The notes under the pieces are model-generated. The model searched no databases, was not told the origin of the DNA, and worked only from the letters and a program-made list of their open reading frames with translations. The position numbers were made by a program, and so were the translations under genes. Positions 23,845 to 34,488 of a DNA stretch of 64,000 nucleotides are shown piece after piece. How positions within the stretch are numbered: position 1 is the first letter of the stretch; each line of letters starts with the position of its first letter. The DNA is from S5-A14a sp050908895 (GTDB lineage Bacteria; Bacillota; Clostridia; Peptostreptococcales; Anaerovoracaceae). The stretch covers positions 1 through 64,000 of the forward strand of contig CP171222.1 of assembly GCA_050908895.1 (NCBI GenBank), read 5' to 3'.

Positions 23845-26800
23845 CTACTTAGCATACTTTCTGCGTTTGTATCCTATAAGTATCAGTAATACTCCCGATA
23901 TTAACATTAGCCATGCGTATAGGGATAGGTTTGTACCATCTCCTGTTTTTGGTAAAGTTTTAGGAGTGCTTGTATTCGGTACTTCCGGCTTTTCAGTATT
24001 CGGAGGTGGCGGCGGAGCTTCTTTTTTATTGGTTATTGTAAACCCGTCTTTCATACTGCCTTCATAGACTACCTTATACATCTTTCCGTCAAATTTAACG
24101 GTATTGCCATCTTCTCCAATTTCTTTGACGGTATATTTGTAGTAATTGGTGCTTCCAAGTCTGTTTGCCACTTCAAGATTCTTAAAGCTCACTGTCCAAT
24201 TATTTTCAGCACTCAGTTCTTCTTTCTTTCCTGTCGGATTGCCATCTTTATAGAGTTCTACGATGATTTTATCTGTTGGTGCAGTAATGGTATTTCCGTT
24301 ATGGTCTTTCCACAATTTTGTTACCTTAACATCTCTTGTAGGTGGTACCATCGGTGTCCATGGTTTTTCTTTTTGGTTAGTGATAGTAAAGCCGTCTTTC
24401 ATGTCACCTGTATAAGTTACCTTGAACCATTTGCCATCAAATTTTGCACTCGAACTATTCTCTAATTCTTTTCCTTGGTTCACTTCTTTTATTGTGTAGG
24501 TATGTTTTTTAATTTCTTTACCTACTTTTTCGTAATCTTTTAAGTTCTTGAATGTATATTCCCAATTATTTGACTTACTTAATTTTTGTATTTTCCCTTC
24601 TTTAATCCCATCTTTGTAGAGTTGAACTTGTATTTCTTCTACAGGAACTTTTTCTAAATTATCTCCTTTATAATTTTTCCATTCTTTAGTCACCTTAATT
24701 TCTCTTGTTGGTGGTTCCATAGGTGTCCATGGAGTATCTTTTGTATTAGTTACTGTAAATCCATCTGTTTTGTTTCCTTCAATACTTCCTTTTGTATATC
24801 CAGAAGATTCCCAGTCCGATCCATCTTGATTTACTTCTTTAACTGTATAATTTATCTCTTTGTCGTCTTTATCATATTTAGGCAAGTTATCCCATACAAT
24901 AGTATCTTCACTATTTACTAATTCCTTTTTATCTCCTACTTCTTTTTCTCCATTCATCAATTGGAAGTATAATGCCGGAGTCTCTTCTCCATGTTTTACA
25001 TTTTTCCAAGTTTTGGTTACTTTTACTGAAGTTGGGATAAATTTATTTGTAATTTTAAATGGATTTTCAGCAGTTCCAACCCCTTCTACTTTTTCCTGTT
25101 TTTCATAGTTTTTAGGTACATCTACTTCTTCAACTGTATATTTATAGTCTGTTCCATCTGATTTTGTTTCTTCGAGATTAGTCCACGACACTGATACTTC
25201 TGGTGAAATTATTTCTTTTGGTTCCCCTTCAGGTTTTCCATCCTTGTACAATTGGAATTTTACGTTTGGTCTATCCTGTCCTTCACCACCTTGCCATACT
25301 TTTGTGGCATTAATAGATATTTTACCTGGAGTATATGAATTTGTTATTGTAAATGGATTTTCTTTGCTTCCTTCTCCTATAGGTCCAGATACTGAGTATT
25401 CTTTATTTTTTCCATTTTTATTTACTGTATATTTCCCGTCTTTAACACCTTCTTCATAGATATCATAAATATATTCTTTACCATTTTCATCATATTTAGG
25501 TAAATTTGTCCATTTATAAGAGAATTCATTTGATATTCCTTTTGGTGTTACTTCTGCTTCTATATCTACTTCTTCACCTTTAATATCTTTTGATGTTGAC
25601 CTAGTCAATTTAAGTTTTGACGCAGTATGCTCATCATTTGCTCCATCTTTCCAAATCTTTTTGGCATAAATTTCAACATTTTCTTTGTTTGTATTAGTAA
25701 ATTCAAATGGACCTGAATTCAATCCACTGCCTGCTGTTAATTTACTTTCCCAGTTCTTATCATTCCAATCCTTACCTTCTTTTGTTACTTCTTTTACTGT
25801 ATATTCTATTTCTTTACCATCAATATCTCTTTTTGGTAAATTTGTCCATTCAATTGAATCTTGATTTTCAGCTAATAATAATGGATTTTCTTGTCCTTCT
25901 ACCTCTACTTTTTCCCCATTTTTTTCTAATTGGAAATAGACTTCCGGTTTTACTTTTGGTCCACCAATCCACTTTTTATTAACTTTTACATTCGTTGTTA
26001 CGTAATTGTTAGTAAAGTTCCACTCTATTGTTCTTGCTTCTTTTTTTACTTGACTAGTTTGATACCCTTCAAATTTCCATTCTTCTTTTCCATCAGCATC
26101 TTTGGTTTCCACTACTCTATATTCTTTTTGTGGGTCAATATTTTCAAATTCAACTCTTTTACCTTCATATTTTATAACTTGTTTAGGTGCAGTATCTATC
26201 CAATTATCACTAGACTTTTCCTGCAACTTAAAATAAACATCAGGTGTGTTTTCACTTGGCTTTTTATTGTTTAACGTGTTTTTTCCATCTTTTTGCCAAG
26301 TTTTATCAGCAGTTATCTTAGTTACTCTTGTATTTGTAATTTCCCATTGACCATTATTTTCTTTGGGTTCTTCGACTGTTACTTTATAAGTATCTCCATC
26401 TAAAACAACAGTCCCGTGTTCTGTACCTTGCTCTTCTACTGTATATTTAATTTCTTTCCATTCACCATTTTCATATCGGTGAGTCGGAACTTTTTTAAAG
26501 TGTCCTTCCCAAACTCCTGTTTTAACAGCTTGGTTATCCATATCTACATTGTTTTTTTGACCATTTAATTCTAATGTATCTACAACATTTCCAAGGTCAT
26601 CTTTCAAATCTATTTTTACAGTGTTTTTTATATCAGATAATTCTTGATTTTTAGTTTTCCATAATTTTTTAACAGGAATTAAAATTTCTTTTATATTATT
26701 TTCTACGGTGACTTCTTTAACTTTTAATTCTTCTATTGTAAAATCACTAGTTTCATTCTTTTCAATATTAAAATCTACATATTTAGGCGCTGAAATTTCT

Positions 26801-28040
26801 CTATACTTATAGTTTCCTACTTTAATACCCTCTAGTAAAGCTTCACCTTTTTCATCTGTTTTAATAGTTATTTTACTTTTATCTTCACTGATTTTAACTT
26901 TATCACTTTCTTTAAATTTACTGGAAGTTTCAATTTTTGAACCATCCTTCTTAACTATTTCAAACTCTACATCCGGAATAGGATAGTTATCTTTGTTAGA
27001 TTTTTTTAGTAATTTTATTCCTCCGTATTCTTTGTCTCCATAAGCTTCGTGCTTTTCATGAAAAATTTCAACCTCATCACTTAAATCCTCTTCATTTATC
27101 TTCCAATCTTCTTCAGGTACCCCTGTTATTATTGCTTCTGATGAGTTTTTAACAGTTTTTTATCTGGATTATTTTGAACCTCTTCTGTTAAAGACGCATA
27201 GAGATTTATAGTTATCTCTGTCCCTTGCATATAATCTGAATTTACTTTAATTTCTACTTCTTTATCATTTTTAAAATTTATCCAAATCCCATAATAACTC
27301 AATTGATCCGATTCTACATAGCGTTCTCCAATTTGGACTATGTAAGGATTAGACTTACTCTTTACTTTATTCCAATTCATATCTGAATTAAGCTTATCGG
27401 TAATTGTGTAGTATGGTTTATTTGAAAAAGTTTTTTTAACAGCATTTAATATAAACGCCCACCTTATGTCATCTGTATTATTTGGATCAGCTATTCCACT
27501 TTTTCTATAGACATTTTCTGTAGTTGTCCCTGACTCAGTTTTAATGTATTTAACTTTTATTTCCTTTTCATATTCACCTGAACCAATCTTTATAGTTCCT
27601 GTATTCGTATCATCTGTATTTGTATTATGGGCATTGCCCTCTATATAAAAAGAACCTTCTACATTATTTAATTCTTCAACCTTTTCATTAAATTTGATTG
27701 TAATACCTGAGCTTGAGTATTCAATAGTCCCAATATCATGTCCTTGAAACATAATTGGAGCTTGTTTATTAGCTATACTAATATTTACACCATCAGCCTT
27801 AAATGGTATTTGCAATGTTTCACCATTCTTAGCAGTATATCCTTGCCCTCCAAATTTACCTGATATTGTGAATTTTCTTCCATATTCTATTGAAGAAGGT
27901 TCTACATTTAATTCTGTTACCTTCATCTGTTTTTCGCTCTGCGCATATGCTATATTTCCCAAAAAAATCCCAATAAAATTACTTATTAAAATCATTAGAG
28001 CTAAAAATACAGCAGTTAAGCTTTTTAATTGTACTCTCAT
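23845..28040 (-). pseudogene. LPxTG collagen-adhesin-like surface protein with a frameshift
   Basis: The gene has two frames: 28040-27129 (303 residues) and about 27150-23845 (about 1,100 residues). The first has a signal peptide (about 1-34, ending A-Y-A-Q) and a Cna/collagen-binding-like beta domain. The second has seven or eight Cna_B repeats (typical K-V-T-K-x-W-K ... L-Y-K-D-G), a proline-rich stalk, the sortase motif L-P-K-T-G, a membrane helix and a basic tail K-R-R-K. One missing base in an A5 run (plus 27146-27150) separates the frames. Restored length is about 1,398 residues. It would be a wall-anchored adhesin; as read, only the secreted N-terminal piece is made. Phase variation or sequencing error are alternatives to decay. 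Confidence 0.85.
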
Positions 28041-28422
28041 TTTTGTTTTTCCTTTCTTTTTTATATTTTAAATTATTTCTAAATCATGTCTAATCAATAT
28101 GTTAATTGCTTAATTCTATAATCTAGAATTTGTACAAACATATGAATTATAACATAAAATCAACAATTTTACTAAATAATCAATTTGGCTAATTGTATTT
28201 GTTATTTCTATATTTTTCTAAAATCAGGTTAAAAAGTTATACTTCTGCCCTTTTTCTATCATTAATAGCATATTTATCGTTTAATATCTCTTTATTTTTA
28301 AAGTAATATACGCATGATTAATTCTCTTTATACCACTCGCATTAGTTTTATATAATTTAGAATCAAGTAAAATGGGTATGCTCCATCTAATCTTTCAAGT
28401 TTACCTTTAAATTGTTCTATCT
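28041..28422. other. AT-rich intergenic region upstream of the adhesin
   Basis: No gene of useful length is visible. A ribosome site GAAAGGAAAAA lies before ATG 28040. TATAAT-like boxes occur, but no -35 at a convincing distance was found, so I do not mark a promoter. Confidence 0.5.
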
Positions 28423-28450
28423 TGTTCAAATAAGCTAACTTTTATAAACA
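28423..28450. other. Resolvase-type 28-bp site, distal copy
   Basis: TGTTCAAATAAGCTAACTTT, continuing to ACA at 28450, is an imperfect palindrome matching the copy at 28517-28544 over most positions. The TGT...ACA ends and 28-bp length resemble Tn3-type res subsite I. Confidence 0.5.
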
Positions 28451-28516
28451 TTTATGATATAATAAAAAAAATCGTATTTTAGAATCTATTTTATTTGTAT
28501 CTGCTATTTATAAGTA

Positions 28517-28544
28517 TGTTCACAAAAGTTAACTTTTATGGACA
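28517..28544. other. Resolvase-type 28-bp site, proximal copy
   Basis: TGTTCACAAAAGTTAACTTT, continuing to ACA at 28544, has a central AAAAGTTAACTTTT dyad. It starts 94 bp from its sister site and lies 6 bp past the end of the resolvase gene. It may be a recombination or operator site for that protein. Confidence 0.5.
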
Positions 28545-28549
28545 ATCTT

Positions 28550-29146
28550 TTACTTAAATCTTTCTTCATCCAACCATTTCGAAAACATGCTTGGGCTAAT
28601 ATCAAGTATTCTTGCCCCTTCTCTCAAGGATATTTTTTTATTCTTTCATCTATTTGCTATCTCTAAAAAATTCTCCGGTTTTTCTCTTCTCGGTCTACCA
28701 AACTTAACTCCTTTTTTCTTGGCTTCCTGTATACCTTCCATTTGCCTCTGGTGGGTATTTTCTCTTTCTATTTGTGCTACATATGACAAAATTTGTAATA
28801 CAATATCTGAAATAAATTTTCCTGTTAAGTTCTCTGTTTTTTCTCTAGTATCAAGAAGTGGGAAATCAAGTACAATAATATCTGCTTTCTTTTCTTTAGT
28901 AATTCTGTTCCACTCTGCAATAATTTCATCATAATTTCTTCCAAGTCTATCTATAGATTTAATATATAATTCATCCCCTTCTTTCAGTTCTCTTAGAAGA
29001 TGTTTGTATTTCTTTCGATTGAAATTTTTTCCAGAAGCTTTATCTACATATACCTTTTTCATATCCAGCCCTTCTTTTTGCATAGCCACTATTTGCCTAT
29101 CAATGTTTTGTTCTCTTGTTGATACCCTTACATATCCGTACTTCAA
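28550..29146 (-). pseudogene. Serine resolvase/invertase with a nonsense codon before its HTH
   Basis: The catalytic domain begins K-Y-G-Y-V-R-V-S-T-R-E-Q with the nucleophile Ser in V-S-T, then D-E-L-Y-I-K-S-I-D-R-L-G-R-N and the E-helix. After R-P-R-R-E-K-P-E-N-F-L-E-I-A-N-R an in-frame TGA (28646-28648) interrupts. The frame continues K-N-K-K-I-S-L-R-E-G-A-R-I-L-D-I-S-P-S-M-F-S-K-W, the DNA-binding HTH, to a stop at 28550. TGG-to-TGA is the simplest origin. The 166-residue product keeps catalysis but would bind DNA poorly. Confidence 0.85.
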
Positions 29147-29387
29147 TTCTATTCCTCCTAATCTAATAAGTTTATTTCATATATATTATTTCTCATGGAG
29201 GTTAAATTATCTAAAACTATCCTGTTTTCAGAACGACTTATTGTCTTTTTTATTTTTTTGTCGGTTACACCTGACATAGTTCCTATCCCTGAATCTCACA
29301 GCGACGTTTCGTTCTACTTGGCAAGCTCTTTTCTGATACTCAGAATGTCATCGCCTACTTCCCCATAGATACATATCCTTACAGGAG

Positions 29388-30879
29388 CCTGTGAAAAAAT
29401 CTCTGTAAATTAAACAATACAAAGGTCTTCTATGATAAAATATTAAAATCATAGGAGACCTTTTATTATGGCAAACAGAAAAAAAGAAGTTTACAAACCA
29501 AAACCAATGACTGAGGGAAAAAGAAATATTATCCAAGGCTTGCTTCAGGAGTATGATATCCAGTCTGCTGAGGATATTCAAGATGCCTTAAAAGATCTAC
29601 TTTCCGGAACAATTCAAGATATGCTTGAAACAGAAATGGATGACCATCTTGGTTATAATCGTTATGAAAGATCCGGCGAGGCAAACTATCGTAATGGCAC
29701 GAAAGCTAAAACTGTGCGTAGTAAATACGGTGAATTCGAGGTAGATGTGCCTCAGGATCGCCAAAGTTCCTTTGAACCGCAAGTACTTCCAAAACGTCAA
29801 AAAGATATTTCTTCAATTGATGAGAAGATTATCTCAATGTATGCAAAGGGAATGACTACACGACAGATTTCAGAAACCATAGAGGACATTTATGGATTTG
29901 AGGTAAGCGAAGGAATGGTATCGGATATCACAGATAAGCTCCTTCCAAGAATTGAGGAATGGCAGAATCGTCCTTTGTCAGCTGTGTACCCAATCGTTTT
30001 TATTGATGCTGTACACTTTTCAGTACGTGATGATGGTGTAATCAGGAAACTTGCAGCATATGTGGTGCTTGGTATTAATGAAGATGGTATGAAAGAAGTC
30101 CTAAGCATTGTTGTTGGTGAGAACGAAAGTAGTAAGTACTGGCTGTCTGTATTGAACAGCCTAAAGAACCGTGGAGTTCAGGACATTCTCATTCTTTGCT
30201 CTGATGGTTTAACCGGTATCAAGGATGCAATCTCTACGGCATTTCCCAAAACGGAGCAGCAACGTTGTATTGTACATATGGTTAGAAACACGCTTAAATA
30301 CGTTGCAAACAAGGATATGAAAGCATTTGCAAAAGATTTAAAGACAATCTATACTGCTGCAGATGAAGAAGTTGCCAAAAAGCAGTTAGAGTCTGTAACA
30401 GAAAAATGGTCTGTGCAGTATCCAAGTGCGATGAATCGCTGGCATGAAAACTGGGATGCAATATCCCCAATCTTCAAGTTTTCTAAGGAGGTTCGCACCG
30501 CATTTTACACTACAAACGCCATAGAATCACTGAATTCTTGTTATCGTAGATTGAACAAGCAGCGCAGCGTATTTCCAAGCTCCCAGGCACTAATAAAAGC
30601 TCTATATCTGGGAACTTTCGAGATTGCCAAAAAATGGACAATGCCAATCCGAAACTGGGAAAAGTTCGTGGTGAACTGGAAATCATGTACCCTGATCGGA
30701 TTCTGGTATAGCAACAAAAGGCGGAATATCAAGAGTAAATATCCGCCCAGACTACTGGGCTCTCTTGACATACCAGCTTATTTTTGTTATTAAATAAATA
30801 TGGCTTAACTGCAGTTTTCTGCTGTTAAGCCACATCAATTATCATAGAAGATCTGAATTTACAGAAAAAATTTCACACC
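29388..30879 (+). mobile_element. IS256-family insertion sequence
   Basis: The inverted ends TGTGAAAAAATCTCTGTAAATT (from 29390; first twenty bases diagnostic) and the complement of AATTTACAGAAAAAATTTCACA (to 30877) flank a mutator-type transposase. The right end touches the truncated sigma-like gene at 30885. A clear 8-bp duplication was not seen, so a deletion may have followed insertion. Confidence 0.8.
29468..30793 (+). CDS. IS256-family (mutator) transposase, C-terminus frameshifted
   Basis: The protein has the family's N-terminal region (M-L-E-T-E-M-D-D-H-L-G-Y), the catalytic Asp in F-I-D-A-V-H-F, Asp in C-S-D-G-L-T-G-I and Glu in T-N-A-I-E-S-L-N. It runs to 441 residues, longer than the usual 390-410. 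After M-P-I-R-N-W the text becomes E-K-F-V-V-N-W, whereas adding one G at about 30657 restores G-K-V-R-G-E-L-E-I-M-Y-P-D-R and a normal stop. The catalytic core is intact; the altered tail may or may not matter. Confidence 0.88.
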   Translation: MANRKKEVYKPKPMTEGKRNIIQGLLQEYDIQSAEDIQDALKDLLSGTIQDMLETEMDDHLGYNRYERSGEANYRNGTKAKTVRSKYGEFEVDVPQDRQSSFEPQVLPKRQKDISSIDEKIISMYAKGMTTRQISETIEDIYGFEVSEGMVSDITDKLLPRIEEWQNRPLSAVYPIVFIDAVHFSVRDDGVIRKLAAYVVLGINEDGMKEVLSIVVGENESSKYWLSVLNSLKNRGVQDILILCSDGLTGIKDAISTAFPKTEQQRCIVHMVRNTLKYVANKDMKAFAKDLKTIYTAADEEVAKKQLESVTEKWSVQYPSAMNRWHENWDAISPIFKFSKEVRTAFYTTNAIESLNSCYRRLNKQRSVFPSSQALIKALYLGTFEIAKKWTMPIRNWEKFVVNWKSCTLIGFWYSNKRRNIKSKYPPRLLGSLDIPAYFCY

Positions 30880-30884
30880 GTCTA

Positions 30885-31208
30885 TTATGACCTTAGACTT
30901 TCTTCTCTGTAGAAGATGGCTTCCATTAGCTCTCTTTCTTCTTTTGTCAATTGATTTAATGCCTTGTTTAGTTCTTCAATTTGCATTTTGACTTCTACAA
31001 TTTTTTCTAAGTCTATTTTTTCATCTATGATGTTATCTACAAAGTGTCCGTCATGGTCTAATGCTGAAAATGGTATAACATTATGTTTCCAATCTTTTCT
31101 TTGGAGATACTTTTCATTCTCCGTTATCTTCCAGTAGGCTTTGTATACTTCTTCGCTTACGGGTATGGCGTTCCCTTTGACATAAAGGTAATATTCTTTC
31201 TTATCCAA
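30885..31208 (-). CDS. Sigma-like regulator of a conjugative element, 3'-truncated (module copy B)
   Basis: This 107-residue product begins M-D-K-K-E-Y-Y-L-Y-V-K-G-N-A-I-P-V-S-E-E-V-Y-K-A-Y-W and has Q-R-K-D-W-K-H-N-V-I-P-F-S, features of the small sigma-70-like proteins found near the recombinase of Tn1549/CTn-type elements. The frame ends at F-Y-R-E-E-S-L-R-S where the IS256 end begins, so the C-terminal region-4-like HTH is missing. The full form would be about 130-140 residues. AGGAGG precedes ATG 31208, and the conserved leader hairpin lies at 31255-31293. Confidence 0.65.
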   Translation of the reverse strand: MDKKEYYLYVKGNAIPVSEEVYKAYWKITENEKYLQRKDWKHNVIPFSALDHDGHFVDNIIDEKIDLEKIVEVKMQIEELNKALNQLTKEERELMEAIFYREESLRS

Positions 31209-31254
31209 TGTGCGTTCCTCCTTTTTATTTCTCTGTTTTGGTTTTCTGAGAATA

Positions 31255-31293
31255 AAAAAGGAGGACTTCTACACTTTGGCGTAAAAAGTCCTC
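31255..31293 (-). terminator. Leader hairpin/attenuator of the sigma-like gene, copy B
   Basis: GAGGACTT (31261-31268) pairs with AAGTCCTC (31286-31293), followed on the minus strand by TTTTTTATTCTCAG. It is nearly identical to copy A over about 40 bases. Confidence 0.75.
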
Positions 31294-31520
31294 TCGGCTC
31301 AAAAACTAATGTTTTATATGATTTATTATTTTGTTGGTTTCGATAAAGAGTTATTGCTATGTGTAAGCAATTCCAACCATAAAAAAGGATAAATGTATCT
31401 TATGTGAATAACAGAATTTAGTGTTCCCATTATTTATCCCTCCATTACTTAGCTACATATTTTTTCCTCCTAATTTTTTAATTTTATTAGTAAATTTTTA
31501 GTCATTTTATAACAAGTATT

Positions 31521-32444
31521 TCATCTCCGTTTACTTAGTAACCTTATTCCATACATTCCAAGCATTGCGGAAATTATACACATTAATAAAATTGGCACTG
31601 TATCAAATTTCCCATTAATAACTGAAGTTTGAAGATAATAAAGGGGTGATATATGAGCAACAAGCTTCATCCAATCCGCCATATATTCAACTGGAAACAA
31701 AATCCCGGAAAATAATCCTAAAGGAAATATAATTCCTGTTGAAATTGCCCAGATATATCCTTCATTCTTCATAATTGCCGATAAGAAAATATATAACCAT
31801 GTTGAAATAAATAGTGTAACAGTAAACAATATACCTAATTGAATAATATTTGATTTACCCAAATCAAAACCGGCAAATTTGTAAAATAACAATATCAGTA
31901 AATTAGCTATCTCATATACAAATATAATCGCCATACTTTTACCTAATATATAGGAACTGAGTTTAGTCTTAGAATTTTTAACTCTTAAAATAATTCCGTT
32001 GCCTTTTTCACTAATCAAAACTGTAGCAAGCAAACCGGCAGCCGTTAACAGTTTAAATAATATAATTCCTATGGAATAACTGAGTTTCGGTTTTTCATTA
32101 AAGTTCTCATTTGTGGAATTGCTGTTTTCAATCATCTCTATTAACGGATTATTAGAAACAGTGCTGTAGTACTGTAGGACATTCCCTGCTTTGTCTGTCT
32201 TTATCACTAAAGTTCCTTGCGACAACCCAAGAAAATAATCCTTTTCATCTGCTTCAAGTTTCAGCATTTTAATCTTTGTTACACTCGGCGCCTTTTCTCC
32301 AATATACCCCACAACAGGAACATCGGAATACGCAAGTGTCATACTGACAAGCAAAATCATTATGACAGGCATAATCACCATAGAAGAAATAAAGCCTTTG
32401 GTATTCCTTAGAATTTTGAAAGTGAATTTAAATGCTTGCCCCAT
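31521..32444 (-). CDS. ABC-2-type exporter permease
   Basis: This 307-residue protein has one N-terminal transmembrane helix (M-V-I-M-P-V-I-M-I-L-L-V), a loop of about 100 residues outside, then five hydrophobic segments (G-I-I-L-F-K-L-L-T-A-A-G-L-L-A and G-L-F-S-G-I-L-F-P-V-E among them), the standard layout of ABC-2 permeases. It overlaps the preceding permease gene by 17 bases. With 32428-33204 and the ATPase at 33197 it forms a two-permease exporter. The substrate is unknown; drug or peptide is common in the family. Confidence 0.85.
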   Translation of the reverse strand: MGQAFKFTFKILRNTKGFISSMVIMPVIMILLVSMTLAYSDVPVVGYIGEKAPSVTKIKMLKLEADEKDYFLGLSQGTLVIKTDKAGNVLQYYSTVSNNPLIEMIENSNSTNENFNEKPKLSYSIGIILFKLLTAAGLLATVLISEKGNGIILRVKNSKTKLSSYILGKSMAIIFVYEIANLLILLFYKFAGFDLGKSNIIQLGILFTVTLFISTWLYIFLSAIMKNEGYIWAISTGIIFPLGLFSGILFPVEYMADWMKLVAHISPLYYLQTSVINGKFDTVPILLMCIISAMLGMYGIRLLSKRR

Positions 32445-33204
32445 TTTTCACCCTCCTCCCTATTAAGGAAACAACTATTGCTACAAATACAAAAATCTCC
32501 AAAATCCATATCAATAAATCATTTCCCCAATTTACATGAACTAAGTTTTTAAATATCAACCTGTTCGCCATTGTTAGAGGCGACAAGTACATGAGCACAT
32601 TCATAAATTTCGTATTGGATAAAACAGAGGTCAGACTTAAAGCTCCGCCAAAATATCCTGTCAACATAACAATCATCAAAATTGCATTTGAAAGAATCGC
32701 CCTATTCGCAGCCAAAAGACCTACAAACAGCCCTAAAATGATACTTATAATTGGAACACTAATGAAAATGTATAGAGATTCTATTGAAAAACCGATGTTA
32801 AACAGTATCCTGAACCCTAATATATTAAAGACAATCAATACAAGTGAAAAAACATAATGTGTAAGGAATTTGATTGTTATAAAATTACCTTTGCCGACTA
32901 CTCTGTTCCACACATAAAGTTTTCTTTCCTCAAAAATACTAAGTCCTGCCAAAATTGCACACATCATCAACATGAAATTAAGTTCACTAACTGCAAACTG
33001 TACTTTGGAGTTCAATAATACTCCATCATACATGATGACTTCTTTTACAGTATTTACCGCCACAATACTTTGAATATGTTGTGATAAATAGCTCTTCGTA
33101 CCTTCGCTCATAATGAAAGTAAGAAGTTGCGGTAAACACATGATGATGAAATATACCGGATTTTTCATAATCCCTTTTATTTCTTTTTTCAACACCTCAT
33201 TCAC
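32428..33204 (-). CDS. ABC-2-type exporter permease, second subunit
   Basis: This 258-residue protein has six predicted membrane segments and the start L-K-K-E-I-K-G-I-M-K-N-P-V-Y-F, typical of ABC-2 subunits. It overlaps the upstream ATPase gene by eight bases and the downstream permease by 17, so the three are translationally coupled. Confidence 0.85.
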   Translation of the reverse strand: MNEVLKKEIKGIMKNPVYFIIMCLPQLLTFIMSEGTKSYLSQHIQSIVAVNTVKEVIMYDGVLLNSKVQFAVSELNFMLMMCAILAGLSIFEERKLYVWNRVVGKGNFITIKFLTHYVFSLVLIVFNILGFRILFNIGFSIESLYIFISVPIISIILGLFVGLLAANRAILSNAILMIVMLTGYFGGALSLTSVLSNTKFMNVLMYLSPLTMANRLIFKNLVHVNWGNDLLIWILEIFVFVAIVVSLIGRRVKNGASI

Positions 33205-33910
33205 CTTCTTTGCGTAAAACCTTTATAAAAACATCTGATAAATCTGCCTTTTTATTTTCTGCGTCAGACATTTCTTTAATAAGCTTCTTAGTTTCTCCTT
33301 CAAGCACAAGCTTCCCTTTATCTAAAAACAAGATCCTATCACAAAGGTATTCAACCTCATCCAAATAGTGAGAAGTGTAGATGATATTTAAGCCGCTATT
33401 TTTCAATTCCTTCAGATATGCCAATATTTCCTTTCTGGAAATCGGATCAATTCCGACACAAACCTCATCACAAATCAAAAGTTTAGGATTGTGGACAAGC
33501 CCTGTTATTAAATTCAATTTTCTTTTCATTCCACCGGATAAATCACTCGCTTTAGTCGATAACTTCTCCTTCAGTCCTACTTTTTCAATTAATAAAACAC
33601 TTCTTTCTTTTGCTTCTCTTTTATCCATTTTATATACAGAAGCAAAAAACAACATATTATCCATTACAGAAAGTTCAGGGTATATGGCAAGCTCTTGTGG
33701 AACATAACCAATATCCCAAATACTTAAATCTGTGTAATTAAGCTCTCCTTCAAAAGATACATTTTGTGTAATGCAATTAATCAATGTGCTTTTACCGGCA
33801 CCATTAACCCCTAATATCCCATAAACATTTCTATTTTCAAATTCATACGAAAAATCTATGAGAGCAAGAAATTTTTTATATCTTTTCGTTATATGTTTGA
33901 GTTCAATCAT
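33197..33910 (-). CDS. ABC exporter ATPase
   Basis: This ATPase of about 237 residues has Walker A G-V-N-G-A-G-K-S-T, Q-loop Y-V-P-Q-E, signature L-S-G-G-M-K-R-K, Walker B L-L-I-C-D-E-V-C-V-G-I-D (Val in place of the usual Pro after Glu) and switch His in Y-T-S-H-Y-L-D-E. Start 33910 is used because AAAGGGTATGG precedes it; two in-frame ATGs lie upstream. It powers the two ABC-2 permeases encoded after it. Confidence 0.87.
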   Translation of the reverse strand: MIELKHITKRYKKFLALIDFSYEFENRNVYGILGVNGAGKSTLINCITQNVSFEGELNYTDLSIWDIGYVPQELAIYPELSVMDNMLFFASVYKMDKREAKERSVLLIEKVGLKEKLSTKASDLSGGMKRKLNLITGLVHNPKLLICDEVCVGIDPISRKEILAYLKELKNSGLNIIYTSHYLDEVEYLCDRILFLDKGKLVLEGETKKLIKEMSDAENKKADLSDVFIKVLRKEGE

Positions 33911-33930
33911 AACCATACCCTTTCTCATGT

Positions 33931-34488
33931 TTAAAAATGTTTTTTGCAGAATTTTTTGGAAATGTAAGTACCTATAATTGAAACAACAACGATAGCTACT
34001 GCAATTATAATCATCATAGGAATTGTCTTAAGTTCTTGCATTTTCATTGCATAGTTTTCTCCATACATTTGCTTAATCATTTCTAATTGCTGTTCTTTCG
34101 TAATTATATAAGGAATTACAGTACCGCCTATATAATGAGAAAGCATGGCTACAACAAAGGATAAGCTCAAACCTTTAAATCTATTTTTGGTTTTCGCTAA
34201 TATAAACTCTGCAATGATTCCCGCAATAACCATCATTGCAATGTAATAAGGCATAATTCCACCTATGCCCCATATTACACAATAAATTAATATAGCCCAT
34301 TTTTTTTGAACCTTAGCCCCTGTCAATATAAATGGCAATGCTAAAAATAAGCTTTGTACAATTGGCGAAATTAAAATTGTGTACGGTGTAAATAAGAAAG
34401 GCATTGGTATCAAATACATAAATGCAATTCCTAATACTGAAAACGCTGCTACCAATACTAAATCTTTAATTCTTAATTTGTTATCCAT
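33931..34488 (-). CDS. MptD-family ECF transporter S component (second system)
   Basis: This 185-residue membrane protein with five or six helices begins L-R-I-K-D-L-V-L-V-A-A-F-S-V-L-G, similar in plan to 19960-20541. Its start overlaps the end of the fused ECF gene by 16 bases and its stop lies two bases before the ABC ATPase region, so importer and exporter genes share an operon. Substrate unknown. Confidence 0.8.
   Translation of the reverse strand: MDNKLRIKDLVLVAAFSVLGIAFMYLIPMPFLFTPYTILISPIVQSLFLALPFILTGAKVQKKWAILIYCVIWGIGGIMPYYIAMMVIAGIIAEFILAKTKNRFKGLSLSFVVAMLSHYIGGTVIPYIITKEQQLEMIKQMYGENYAMKMQELKTIPMMIIIAVAIVVVSIIGTYISKKFCKKHF

Noticed and set aside
24000..26300. Long plus-strand open frames opposite the adhesin
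   Set aside because: They are shadows of the repetitive Cna_B coding strand, with no ribosome sites or family motifs.
23845..26607. A separate 920-residue surface protein starting at 26607
   Set aside because: No signal peptide or ribosome site; the frame continues upstream to the frameshift and joins the secreted N-terminal piece.
28646..28648. TGA read as tryptophan (recoded genome)
   Set aside because: TGA ends several intact genes at sensible places, for example the phosphotransferase-like gene at 39959, so it is a stop here.
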